Source of the DNA: Polydactylus sextarius
Lineage: Eukaryota > Chordata > Actinopteri > Polynemidae
DNA length: 64,000 bases
Direction: 5' to 3'
Assembly: GCA_016801845.1 (NCBI GenBank)
Contig: CM028910.1
Span: 9,346,629 to 9,410,628, forward strand
Below the pieces are notes generated by a model. It saw only the letters and a program-made list of their open reading frames with translations, searched no databases and was not told the DNA's origin. Both the position numbers and the translations under genes were made by a program. Positions 23,990 through 37,100 of the stretch are shown piece by piece. Position 1 is the stretch's first letter; every line of letters begins with the position of its first letter.

Positions 23990-26879
23990 TAGAAGAATAG
24001 TGTGTCAGAGCAGTGTCATCAGTGTGATATACACAGGGAGGGGACAGAAAGCAACCCAAAATGACTAAGAGCTTATGAGGAGATCAACACAAATAGTTGT
24101 TTTTGTGCCTAAAACGGCATGAATCACAAAACTAATGACAGGAGAATATTTATTACATCCAGAGAAACCTGCCTGTTGGTTACAGTGGTCCAGTCAGAGC
24201 TCTGTGGGCTTTTACACGGAGACTGTATGAATAAATGTCAGCTCACACTGTTACTGTGTGTTTCAGGCTGGAAAATGTGTTGTTATGCTGATAAGTTGCC
24301 ATAAAATTATACACAAACTAAAAGCAACAAGCTTCACTTCTGATACCGTTTGTCAGGCATGTTTACACTGCAGTTATCTCTAATATGACTTTTTATGTTC
24401 ATGTGATATATCTGGCATATTTGCAGTGTTTGTATATTTTGAGTAGAAATACAGAAAGCGAATGTTACAAATTTTCTATGCTAATCTTATGCTTTTAAGT
24501 TAAACCTTCACTCTCTACTCCAATGCTGCATGTGCAGCCTCCACTGTTTCATAATAAGCTGTTTTGTCTTGTCATCTGTAGCTTTGGTGGCACAAATTAA
24601 AAATTCATAAAGTGAAAATACAGAGCAGTCAGTAGTCTCTCAAAGTTTATGTCTAACTTTCTTCCTAGTTGAAAGTGAGACAATTGCTAAGTGAGAATAA
24701 ATGGCTGCTACAGGTTCGAATATGCAAACAAAAGTTACCTTATTGCTGTAATTGGGATAAACTGTCACAGTTGCTGTTGGCAACAAAGGCAGTGAAACCA
24801 CACACAGAAACACAAAGGCAGACCGGGACACTTTGATAAAAGAAAGACAAACTTACAGGCCGTTAAGTGGACAATCAGGGCAGGGAAGCTGGCAGGAACA
24901 GGCTGCAGGATACAAAATACAGGTAGCTCGTTCATAAGGAAGAACACGCTGCAGCTACACAGGAACAAAAACAGGAACAAACAAAGCAATACTGACTTCG
25001 AACAAAGCACTGGTATAAATACTGGCTGAGGTGATGATGGGACAGGGATCAGATGCATGAGTGGTGATGAAAAAAAAAGAAATTGAGCTGAGGAAAGTGA
25101 GCTGAGGTGGGATTGTAGCAACATATCATGACACAAACTAATAGAAACACTTCACTTCATTATGAAATATTATTAACACATACTAAAAGCTGTAATATGA
25201 CCCTGACGTTGAATACAATCAAACACGATCAATATTCATAAAGGCAGAATTAATAGCGTACTGTTGCATTAGACTGCATTGGTTTTTAGCTTACTGTACC
25301 TAATAAAGCGACAACTGGCTGCGTGCTTGTGTACATTCTCAGGCAGTGTCTGTTGTGCAAGTTTTCTCTGCTACTTACTTTTTAAGAGGTGCCAGATGGA
25401 AAGAATGAGACAATTTCCTTATGGCAATCAAGCATTTTACATTATTAATACAATATGAGTGGAGGAAGTCTTCAAATGTCTCAAATGTCTTTTTAATAGC
25501 CGTTCACTCATTACACTGTGATGGTGCTGGAATAGCTTGAAAGCTTTCACACAGGGGAAACAGTCAGGTGAAGTGTAGCAGCCATGGATTCACAACATTT
25601 CTGAGAGAAACGTGCTGCTTTTTATTCCCTGCGTTTAATTCACAGCATTGGTTGCCATGAAAAAAATGTCATAACCTTTTGAAACACAATGCAGCCAGTG
25701 ACTCCTGCCCTCTTTAGCTAGCCATACCTTACACAAATGTGCAGTTACAACTGTTCAAGGGGTCAAAGAGGTCAAATGTTTATGTTAAAGCTTAAAAAAG
25801 GTCTAAATCTAAATCAGAATTAATGTTAGTCTGTTCATCTGTCCTTCCTTATTTATCTTCTCAGAGAAAGTGCCCAGCTTATAACATCTAGTGACAGCAT
25901 CTAGCAATGCTGCAGACACTGATGTGTTCAAGGGGAGTGAATCTCTCTCAGTGTTTCAATTAATCAGAATTTGTACGCTACCTAAGCATTATTATACTTA
26001 TTATACCTGTGACCCAAAAGCCTCTTCTGTTCTACAGATCAAAGAGAAATACTGTACCACCATATTTATTTAACAGTTGTGTTTACTAGTTATTAGCATA
26101 TGATAGTGTATATATTCAATGCTGTTTTGACATTACTGCATAAAGTAATAATGAAGTAATCCAAGCTAATTTGCACATTGCAAAGGTAATGATACATAAA
26201 AGGCGTTTTTTTGTTTCTTTATTCTTTTTTTTCTTTTACTTTAAGTTAGCTTCATTTTATAGTACTGACACACATGTACTTTTACCGTGATCTGAATACT
26301 GATGCATTACAGTGTATATCAATGGTGGGAAAAGTTATTTTACAGATTTTATTACACTGTGCTTTTCAGAGTAATATATAATATTGTATTTGTAATTTTT
26401 AATGTTTTATATTAGTTTTACCTGTACTGGTATGTCAGGTCTTTGTTGATTATTTATATACATATATATTTATTATGTCCAATCTGGATAGGTAATGTAA
26501 ATAGCTAAAGTTAGTAAAAAAAATAAATAAATAAACAGTTGTCCAGTGGTTTACAGGTTTGTACAGTTTGTGAGAAAATGTATTTGACTGGTGTCTGTCT
26601 AATGATGTAATAGTTCATATGATTATATGTTTAAGTGTTTCTCTGCAATAATAAGTGGAGGTTTGAATAATATTAGTCTACTTACTTTTGATGAGATTGC
26701 TTTGGTGTTTTAATGAAGTGTTTTAAAAAATGTTCCATCAATGTGTGATACAAATAAACTTTCTAAGCTTCTTCAGTTCTCTGGGGATAAAATGCAAATT
26801 AGAAACAGTTTAATAAGCCTAAACGATTGTCATAAACAACACACACTTACACCCCCCCACACACACATAAAGAGTGGAG

Positions 26880-27084
26880 TCCCAGCTTGGGTTTCCTCAG
26901 TCCACGCCCCTGTGGCTGACAGCGGTCTACATGCCTGCATGGTCTGGACGAGGAAACAGGAAGGTGGCGGACGGAGGAGAAACAGAGAGCGGACGGACAG
27001 ACGGACGGACATCATGATCCAAATCCTCATCGGATGAAAATCAACTACCCAGATCCTCAGGTCCTGATCTCATCTTAAAGGAAG
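26880..27084 (+). promoter_or_regulatory. lrrc8c: Probable lrrc8c promoter and non-coding first exon
   Basis: A GC-richer island in AT-rich surroundings ends in a good donor (TTAAAGGAAG|gtaaat, last exon base 27,084). The next plus-strand exon with a matching acceptor is the lrrc8c coding exon at 31,799. The leader contains a GGACG tandem (26,990-27,010) and a seven-codon upstream ORF (27,014-27,037, MIQILIG then TGA). The start site is not determined. CpG-rich sequence continues to about 27,300, as expected of a promoter island. Confidence 0.5.
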
Positions 27085-28454
27085 GTAAATTACTAACATC
27101 ATTATCATTATTATGAACTTGGCTCAGCGGAGATCACGTCATAACGTGAAGCGCAATAGCGTAAAACGCAGTCGGCGGAGCGTCTCACCAACCAGTTCAC
27201 GCTCAGATGACCGTTACTTTACCTGGTAGACTGTGTAACATCGTGGATGCGCGTTAGTTTGCGTGTTTGAGGCTTAAATCTGCAGTAAACGCGTCAAACT
27301 CTGAGAGAGTTCGCCTCCACATTCACCCTGTGTTTTTAAGGTCGGACTCCAAATCGGATGACTTATTGATGGTTTGTGCTGATCACAGGATGAATCACTG
27401 CTCTTCTCCCTGTGTCAGAACTTTTTTTTTTTTTTAATGTAGCTTCCCTTTTAATTGTAAAGTTCATAGAACTGTCACTCATTAAAAAAAAAAAAAAAAA
27501 AAAACACACACACGCACACTACACATCTAAGATCAGATGTGTTTTTTTCTGCAATGCGGGTCGTTTTTTCCACATCCTTAACGGGACCAGACTTTTTGTA
27601 TCCCATGGGCTGGGTGTGTTCCAAACATGTCTGTTTTTGGATATCTGGGATTCAGACAAATTTCCTGTCAGGAAGGGACGAGGATATGGCCTGGTCAGCC
27701 CAACTCAATGGCTGACTCATCCAGTGAAAGACAGTGTTTTTCCTAAGTAGCTATTACAAAGTGCGGACATGAGCTTCAGATACTGACCCACAGGCATTTT
27801 TTTTTACTCCTCCTTTCTCTCTGTTGTTTATTCCACTTTTTTTTCATGAATCACCTCCTTCATCAAAAACAGACAAGACTTAACTACATTACATAAATAG
27901 ATTTTGCCTATTTCTTCTTCAAACTTTTGATGTTTATGATGTTAAAAATTTATACGATGAACTCAAAGAGGTCGTCAGTACTAACTGTATTTCAGCTTGA
28001 GATGTTTCATAGGAAACCTGCATTATAGCCTGAACCAGAGTTGTGTGGTCTGAAAGAAGTGGACATTTGGAAGTGGAGACAGGAAGGATCTAATTTCAGG
28101 CGCCATAGAGTTGCATTATGGGAATAATAAGATCCAGTGTTACGGGAGATTCAGTCAAATTCAGGACGTGTTGACCTTTTTAATTCCCTTTATATTGGAA
28201 ATGAAGTGTTGTTTTTTTTTCCATTAAAATTAGAATTAGAATTGCCTTTATTGTCATTGTAATAACATATAATGACATATAATTATATTGCTACTCTATG
28301 ATGCAAAATGCAGAAACATTGACAAACTATATTGTGCATCATTTAAATCAGTTATGGTGCAGTGTGAAGCAACAGGGGTGAATGATGAGCTAATATGACA
28401 ACATAATAAAACGGTTATGAAAGCTTCTTTCAGAGTTTTAGCATGTGTATTATA

Positions 28455-28608
<154 letters not shown>

Positions 28609-28619
28609 ATGGACAAAAA

Positions 28620-28729
<110 letters not shown>

Positions 28730-28789
28730 TTACAAAAGAAAATACTATGATGATGGGTGGTCCCACAGGGAGGTAGCTTTGTGTAGTTT

Positions 28790-28915
28790 GAAACACTTCA
28801 AGATCCACCTGGAGGAGTTGGACAGGGTCACCGCTGAGGGACACTTCGATTACCTCGCTTGACCTGTTTCCACAGTGACCCAACCCTGGATAAGTGGCTG
28901 AAAATGGTTGGATCA
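28790..28915 (+). mobile_element. 5'-truncated LINE 3' end
   Basis: CCTGGAGGAGTTGGACAGGG, then CAGTGACCCAACCCTGGATA and AGTGGCTGAAAATGG, reads like the C-terminal codons and short 3' UTR of the LINE family whose reverse transcriptase is at 4.2-5.3 kb. Teleost copies of that family usually end with a 'cgacccgacc..ggataagcgg' tail, which is matched here with CpG decay. It lies immediately 3' of the CA tract. Only about 125 bp remain. Confidence 0.55.
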
Positions 28916-31798
28916 TTACTGATGTACTCACACTTAACCAGTGTTTTAATTTTCTATCTAGTTGAAGTGTAGCTAGTTTTAAATCTATTATGTAATGTTG
29001 ACTCATCTCATCTACAGATGTTATCTGTAAAGATTTTCCCAGCGCCTTGGCCCTGCGGGGGTGATACCGAGGTCTATTATGCAACTGTAAAGTCCATTAT
29101 AGCTATTTTTGTGGTAACTACCCTGATCTTGGCAGAGTCAATGTTGTAATTTTCCTCATCACTCCCTGTTGTGCCTCTAACAAAAAAATATACTGATTTT
29201 CAACTGAGTTCTTTGTTAGTTATTAGTGGTCAGTCCTCACTCATGAAATCTGTGTGTGACACCATCGGTGGTCTGTTTTTGGATACAGATGTTTGTGGTT
29301 GTATTTCTTAACATTTCTTCAGTGAAATAAACAAAATTCCATCAAGATTAATATCTTAAACCTTGACAAATACTCAGCACAGTTATTTACAACAAGACTT
29401 AAGTTAGAAAAATGTTTTTTTGTACTTTGTCTGAACTGACCCCTCTAAAGTCAACCATGAGCTGACATTGAAGTGTAAACATCCCCTCAATGGCTCATCT
29501 TTATCCTTCCTGATGTTATAACACTGTGAAAATCAATAAAGACTTTCTGTGTGAAAACTGAATTATCGAAAATGAGATTTCTCTGGGTAGCCACCTGGTT
29601 AAGCACGTGACATATATAAAGACAGAGTCCTGACTGTTGCTGCTGCTGTTGGAGTTTGAATCTGGCCAGGAGCCTTTGCTGCATCCACCATGTCTCTGTC
29701 ATCTGATTGTCAAAAAAAGCCTACAATAATAATAGAAAATTGTATCAATACAATCTTTCTAAAAGCCTCTTGACTTATCAACTGATACAAGGACAACAAC
29801 CTCACAGCTAAACCCATTAATAATGAACTATTTTGAGTTTTGAGTTTTTGAGTCTGGATGCATTCAGACTCGCACCAGACAGCAACTGTCTCTTTGGCAC
29901 CGTGGAGCTACTGATGATACATCACCTTGCAAATTATTCACTATACTGCTTAGACTTTTAGACACATAAACTGTATTTTTATATATTTTGCAACAAATCT
30001 CTTTAGTGTTTTAACTAAATTTTCAATGTACTGCCAGGCAGACATTGGAATTAAGACACTTGCAGCTGTTGTGTGCATTTTACAGAAAGTTAGCAGAGAG
30101 TCATCTTCAGGAACACACACTCTCTTTCATCCTGTAAATATTAACAGAGACAAGTTTTTATTAGTCTTTAAAGAGATTAATGACTTGAAGACCCAGCTGT
30201 GTATAAACCAGCAGAAAGCTGGTAAAGCTCTGCTTTAATTCTGTTTCATCTTTGGCTGTGTCCATTAATTACCACACGTGAAGCCACTTCACTACTGAGT
30301 GGGCTTCTTTGACTGGTGAATGTCCAAACACTTGTCACAATCTCTTAAAAATGAATCATTTATTTAGTTTTCTGTGGGCACTGGCTTTTAAATAATTACA
30401 TTTTCAATGTTCATCTATGTTCCTCTGGAAAGGAAAGTTTCTTTATTAACTGGTCTCTGTTTTTCACTGAGCTAACAAGCAACGTTCAGAGTTCACATCT
30501 CCTCTGTAGAGTGAGAATGGAGAACTTTTTGTGTTTATGAATGGAGATGTAACCATGGTTGCTGTCTAAGTTAAGGTTGAGTGTAATGGTAGCGAGCAGG
30601 TGCAGTGCTATCCAGTATGTAAAGTATCCAGTATGTCCTCCCATCTGTACCAACTTAAAAGTCATGCTAGTGCTATTAGCTTTTAGCTTCTTTGTTAACG
30701 CGTCCAGTGTGGGACAGTGCTTGGTGTCTATGTGAACCAGGTTACATAAGGCTGAAGGAAAAGTTGTCAGGGAAACTTAAATGATCAACCGTCTCTTGTC
30801 TACGCCCTCGGATACAAACATCTCAGTGTTTACCAATGTGTAGGCAAACCCAACCTTCATCATCATGGGAACAGTAATAAACACATGGTTAAGATCATTA
30901 CAGTTTGGTTCAGTTCAGGCACAAGAGCTATGTAGATCTTGCAAAAGATTGTGGTTTTGGTTAAAAGTACTTACTTTTAAGTACTTTCAAGTTAGTGGGG
31001 CTACGTCATCATGGCCCGAACATGACCTGATCACCAGATGGCCATACCACCTACGCCTGCTACAAGCCACCTGACAATCAAACAAAACTATGGATAGCAT
31101 AGCATAGAGACATGGGCTCATTATTTAGTAGATTATCTTCTTTCATTATTGCTTCCTTTGATAATGACAATGGTAAGGTAAACACAAGAGATGTGATGTT
31201 CACACTGTAAAATAATCTACCAGGAATGTGATCTTGCATTAAACGACTGGCTGGGCAGTCCTAGCTGGATGTTGCAGCGAATGTTTTGGCTGATTCAACT
31301 TTTTTGTTAATGTCCCTGTGCTGACAGCCTGACAGTAGCTTCAATTGAGATGAGTGTTTATAGCTTTCGTAAAGAATCAGCAACTGGGTTGAGAGGTTTA
31401 GAGCTAAAAGTCAACACAAAGCCAATGCTATGAAGGTTTAATATTTGTTTAATCGTAATTTAGCTTTTGCCATGCTAATATTTGCCAATTAGCACAATGT
31501 AGCAGAAGTTAGGACGACAACAATGTATTTGGTTTGTGCAGGTTTTTGGATCTAAACCAGAAATCTTGAATACACTGAAAATCTGACCTACAAAAAATTG
31601 GGTGTTTGCCAAAGTGAATACAATTCAATCATCGGGGGACATGAACGCTAAAACATTATATTGTTATGAGTTTTTATAACTTGACTATTTTTCATACCAA
31701 GTTGAATGGAGTAATTGTTTCAACTCTCGATGGACAAATGATATGCCCATTGTACCGACTGAAGGTCGTGTGGTCTCATTTATCTTCTTTTGTTGCAG

Positions 31799-31803
31799 GC
31801 ATC
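31799..31803 (+). other. lrrc8c: lrrc8c splice acceptor and start context
   Basis: TTCTTTTGTTGCAG|GCATC precedes the ATG, so only five bases of leader are in the coding exon. This decides the start: the upstream in-frame ATG at 31,666 lies in the intron. Confidence 0.85.
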
Positions 31804-34068
31804 ATGATTCCTGTGATGGAATTCCGGCAGTTCTCTGAACAGCAGCCAGCGTTCAGAGTCCTGAAGCCGTGGTGGGACGTATTCACCGACTACTTGTCTG
31901 TAATCATGCTCATGATTGGTGTCTTTGGATGCACTCTTCAGGTCAGTAACAATGACTTACCATGGTGTCCCTACCGAATCTAAATATCTTAAATAAGTCT
32001 GCATGAGACATTTAAGTTTGTGCATTTGTAGAAAAGTTTTGTGATCATAAAAAACGCAAAAACGCAAAAAAAAAAAAAAAAAAAAAAAAAAAAGGTGAGG
32101 TTACACAAGATGCTGACATTACACCTGGATCTGATTGTACAAAGACAATCTAATCACAAAACAAGAGTCCAAACAGAGGGTGGTGAAGTAGACTTCCATT
32201 ACAGATGGAAGTCAACTTCAGATGCTTTTAACAAAATGTCTTAAAAGCAAGGGACAACACTGAAGCTTCAGTGCAGCAGGAAACATTATGAAAGTAAACA
32301 AGTGCTGGATCGGTTCGATAAGTTAAAGTACAAGTAAAGGCCCATTTATGCTCTATGCAGGATACGCATATGTAGATGGACAAAGCCTTTTGTCCGTCAT
32401 TATGTGCGCAATTTGGTCCGTTTTCAGGGAGCTTAGTGATCCATAGCAGTACGCAACAAACAGGGTAATACTACCAGAAACCATCGGGGCAGTGTTGCAC
32501 AGTATAGCTCACGTGCGATCAGCGAGAGGAACAAAGAAGAAGACAACAGAAATCTCTGACTGCGTATTGTATTGTATTTAACAGCCGCACAAACCACCAC
32601 CGTCTACAGCGCTGTCTCTTTTTATCTCTTCCTTAGAATGTGCACTGCGATCCCCTTCACCATCGCCATGTTTGTTATTGTCTAAACTTATGTTGCATTT
32701 CAGAACTTTGCACTCGACGCTGCCCTGTAGTGGATGTATTGATAACAACCATGCCAACATAAAGTACGCATGGGGAGAATGAAAAGTCTGAAGTTAGAAA
32801 CGGACATTCACACTTACCTATGTAAGGGGAATAAGTGGGCCTTAAGAAGTGCTCCAGTGCCGGCTAAGTGCTAATTGGAGATGTCGGGGTGTTAGAGGTG
32901 TTAGGAGAGAAGTGTTCTCAGAACTATGCGTCTTAGAGAGATTCTTGAAGATAGAGAGGGACTCTTCCTCTCTGATGGCATTTGAGAACAGTGTGGACTG
33001 AGACTGCTTTGTGTGCAGAAATGGCAGTGGCAGACGAAATTTCCCCAGAGAAACGCAGCAGTTGAGAAGGAGTCTGTACAGCTGAGTTCAAGTAGATAGA
33101 TGCAGACCCAGAAGACTCTCTAAACAAATTATTTAGGTCAATGAGCATCATTCAGAGTTTGTGCCGTTGTCCATTTCTGAAAATCACAGATCTTCAAAAG
33201 AACATTTTCATCATTGAAATTTTATTCTCATGGACAAATCTTCTCTACTTTCTTCTCTCTTATAAAATCCAGCCTGATTATTGACGTGTTGTTTTTGTTG
33301 CTCTCTCCTGTACATTAGGGTAATTAGTGTTATCCACTGTAGCTAATGCACACTAATGTAACATGTTTGGGCAGCAACATGTTTATGAGATAAAAGGAGT
33401 TGCTGTACTTTTTTTTTTTTTTTTACTGTCATTAAACCTGGGGTAATTGAATCCGCTAGAGAAAGCTCCATGATGGAACATTACTGCTTTGCCTTCTGCA
33501 TTGGCACCAGCTCAAAACCACTAATTCTCTGTTTTTACAACCTGGTCTGTGTGCAGCAAAGGAAGCATTGAGCCCATCAGGACTTTACCAGTGGAAACAG
33601 TCACACGCCCAGCCCCTTTTAGAAAACACAAGATTCCTTGACTTCTCTAAACTCTGTGTGGAGTAGGAATGTTTTTTGGCTGCTGTCAGGCCTTTTTAGT
33701 GTAAATCCTGGAAATTATCTTAAAAATATTTTTTGGAAAACTGTTAACAGGATATTTATCAGGGTGGAAGCAGCCATTGTTCCCCACTACTGCAACAATA
33801 TTTAGACATGATAGTTAGTAAATTTAGCAGGCAATTAATTCTGTAGCCAAGTATACTTTATAAGTCAGACCACTATCAACATGTCAGCTCATGTACTTAC
33901 TTCTTGGCTTGATACAATAATCCCTGTATTTAGAATTGGAGGAAGAAAAACAGAGACATCATATCTTCACATTTCTTCACAGATCTGACTTTTAAACTGC
34001 AATGTGATGCAGCACATTTTCTAATAATTTATGTTAGTTTATATGCACTTGCTATAATTCTCTCTCTC

Positions 34069-34100
<32 letters not shown>

Positions 34101-37100
34101 TTTTACACTATAATACACTGAGCAGCTAAACAGAATATCTTCCCCTCAGGGCCACTACTGAAATAAAGTGCACATTTCCTGATATCAGGGCTGCACAGTC
34201 AAACAGCTGTTTCTCATTATTTATGTTACAAGTAAACACCAATGGTATTTGTTGTGCAGTGATGCCAACTTGTGGCCAATATTCTGCACGTTTATATGCA
34301 CTCTGTTAAACCAGGTTATTCGGGTAATCAGAGATCATCAGCTTATGTGTTCTAAGTTCAACTTTGATGTAACTTCATTTGTACACACATAATGATTCTG
34401 GCATTGTTCTTTAAATCACAACACAGTAAATCATGTGATCTAGCATGTACAGGTCTCACCATGAGGCCTTTTAGCTTGGGCAGAGGGACCAGAGCCCAGG
34501 CAGGGTCACAAAGAGAAAAACATGATTACAAGATACAATCTGTTCTGATATTTTAACTAATTCATGCCCATGTTTTGTTAATAGTATATGTACAAATAGT
34601 ACAACAGAACAGCCTTTTGTGTGGACCACTGTCTAAAAATTTCTGAGTCTTTCTTATTCTGACCTAAACAAGAAATGTATTGGGATGGTACAGAGTGAGG
34701 TGACAAGCAGGGTTAGGGACTCTCACTTTCCAAAAAAAAAGTGGTTTATAAATGACAGCTACGTTTATGGGCCCATGTTACACCAAAGTGTTTCCAAGCA
34801 CCTCACACTGTGTTGTATGAGCTTATTTTATATCAGCTTAATGTCATTTGTGTTTAATTCAGTAAAGGTGAATACAGTGGACCAGTGTGTGATGAAGATT
34901 TTTCAACATGTGTCCTGCTGGGTGTGTCCAGCTCACACATGGACTTTTGTGTCCTCTGGAGACAAGCGCTCTTTCTTACAGCCTAACACCTGGCAAATCC
35001 AAATTCAACTTATCAGTACAAGTACTGACTGTGCAGAATAATGTTTATTTCTGACACATAAAATCTCATGTAAACATCAGTTATTTTTCAAACAGCCCTA
35101 TTAAGAGCCACATCACTACTGTATATTTAGCAAAAAGGTTCTGTTTTGTCAAAGCAGCAGTGAAAAGTATGAAAGCTGGCATATTTTTAAAGGCTAAAAT
35201 GTAAAAGTAAGCCTAAGGTCATGGTGAAGACACGAAAGATTTATTTTGGGATAATATTGAAGTGATGTAGCTGGAGGATATACACTGCACCTTACTGCAC
35301 CACGGAGTCACTGCAGCAGTACATATTACATGTACTCTATCAATATTTTTGGCAACGTGTTTTTGCTTCCCTGAAAAGAAAATAACCCATCATCTGAAGG
35401 GAAAATGATGTAGGATAGCTGAGAGGCTTCATTACTACATTGGAAAACTACATATACAATATGTATTTGGTTTATACTTTGTGTCAACACCTCTTTTCCA
35501 TTACAGCTTATTTGCGTACAAATAAGATTTGATAACGTCTCTTCATGCCACCACAAATAAGTTTCAAACCCTTCACATAAGCTTTATCTGGGAAAGCTTT
35601 ATCATCAGTCATGCTTGCTCTCTGTTAATACACACTCATGCACAAATGATACAAAACATATGAATGAACTGCATTAAATGTACTAAAATGTGGCCTAGAT
35701 ATAGTGATGGTGGCAGATACTTTGATCATTCGCTACCTAATTTCAATCAGAAAATTAACACATGAAAGTGAAATATTGATTGGATTAATGTTACTGATGT
35801 TTATTTAGTCAGTAACAGACTTAACTAAACTTGGCTGTTGTTGTGATATTTCACTGAACAGTACACACTGAATACTGAAGACTGCAATCGGTAACCAAAT
35901 GCTCAAAGACAGTTTGTGATGAAAGAACATCCACATGATGAAAACACAAATGAACCAAATGTTTCTTTTGTTCCAACAGAGTGAGATGTCTTTCATTCAT
36001 ATCAAATAAATATTTTAAAATAACACGCCTTTCAGTATTTGGATCAAAAAGCGCATGGATATAAAGGGTTAGATATTAACTAGTCCACAGCTGTGTTATT
36101 CCAAATATGTAATATAATTATGTACATTTTCATTTTAGATTTTTTTAAACAGAGCCCAGCCCTACCTTGATATATATTTCATAAAGCAGTCTGGATCTTC
36201 ATAGCTGACTCACTATGGCTCATAGCCACAGCTTTGTTGCTGCAGTGGTTGCTGTACAGAGACTCAATATGAGGAGACAGGAGCCAATGCTTTCTTGTGC
36301 AGTTTTTATGCCTCTCTGCAGGGGTGTTCTTTTTCACACGGGCGAAGTAACCAAACCATACACTAATTTCTTGTCTCAGTTCTATAAACAGATTTCTCTT
36401 CTAGTCCAAATTTCTGAAGCATTACTTACTTATTTGACAAGTTGTCGTGATGTAATGTTATGTAATATGTTGCTTCTAGATCCAAATAGCCATTTATAAA
36501 CCATGTTACATGTGTACATGGTCAAGAACACAACTTTTTTGAGGAAAATCCCTGTTTATTAGGAGTATAGTAGTATGCTGTAGTGCATGTACTTTATTTA
36601 CTGTTCCAAAAAGTTATTATGGTGGCCATTATCTTAAATGTCACATACTTTGCAACATAAATGTTGTATTTCTGCTTTACCTTGTGATTTGCTAAGTAGA
36701 AAATCACTATTCAATGTTTTTTTATTGTCTAGCAAAGAGCCTTGTTAGAAGAGGTCAGAACAGGCTCTTCCTTTTTTGCCCAAACGGTCTTATATAAATA
36801 ACAGGGCTGCATTTCCTCAAACAGGGTTAAGGTCAGTTTGTCAGGTACTTGTGAAAGACTGTAACTTGGTTATTTTAATGTAAACCATGGATGTAGCCTA
36901 GAAAAAAATGGATACTGCACTCTAAAATGGCACCCAATTCCTTACAAGAATTGCTCACCATTAAAGGCAGCAAGTTGTGAGACAAAGACTAATAACCAAC
37001 CTTATTAGCTGCTTTGGTGTCTTAATAAGAGTGATCAATAAGTGAGGATATTTTTGGTTAGAAAACAATAAGTGGCCACTGCAATAAATAAGTATACGAT

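Larger units (their letters stand above)
22432..26860. other. Intergenic between kyat3 and lrrc8c
   Basis: AT-rich, no supported exon. It holds a perfect palindrome (23,708-23,745), a hairpin (23,960-23,989) and a short CA tract (23,774-23,801). In human, LRRC8B and the GBP cluster lie in the equivalent interval; no LRRC8-like or GTPase-like reading frame is present here on either strand. Confidence 0.6.

Noticed and set aside
22432..26860. Search for lrrc8b or GBP-like remnants
   Set aside because: None of the expected LRRC8 signatures (KPWWDVF, FPYLVLLHT, IPDVKNDFAF) or GTPase motifs were found in the six frames.
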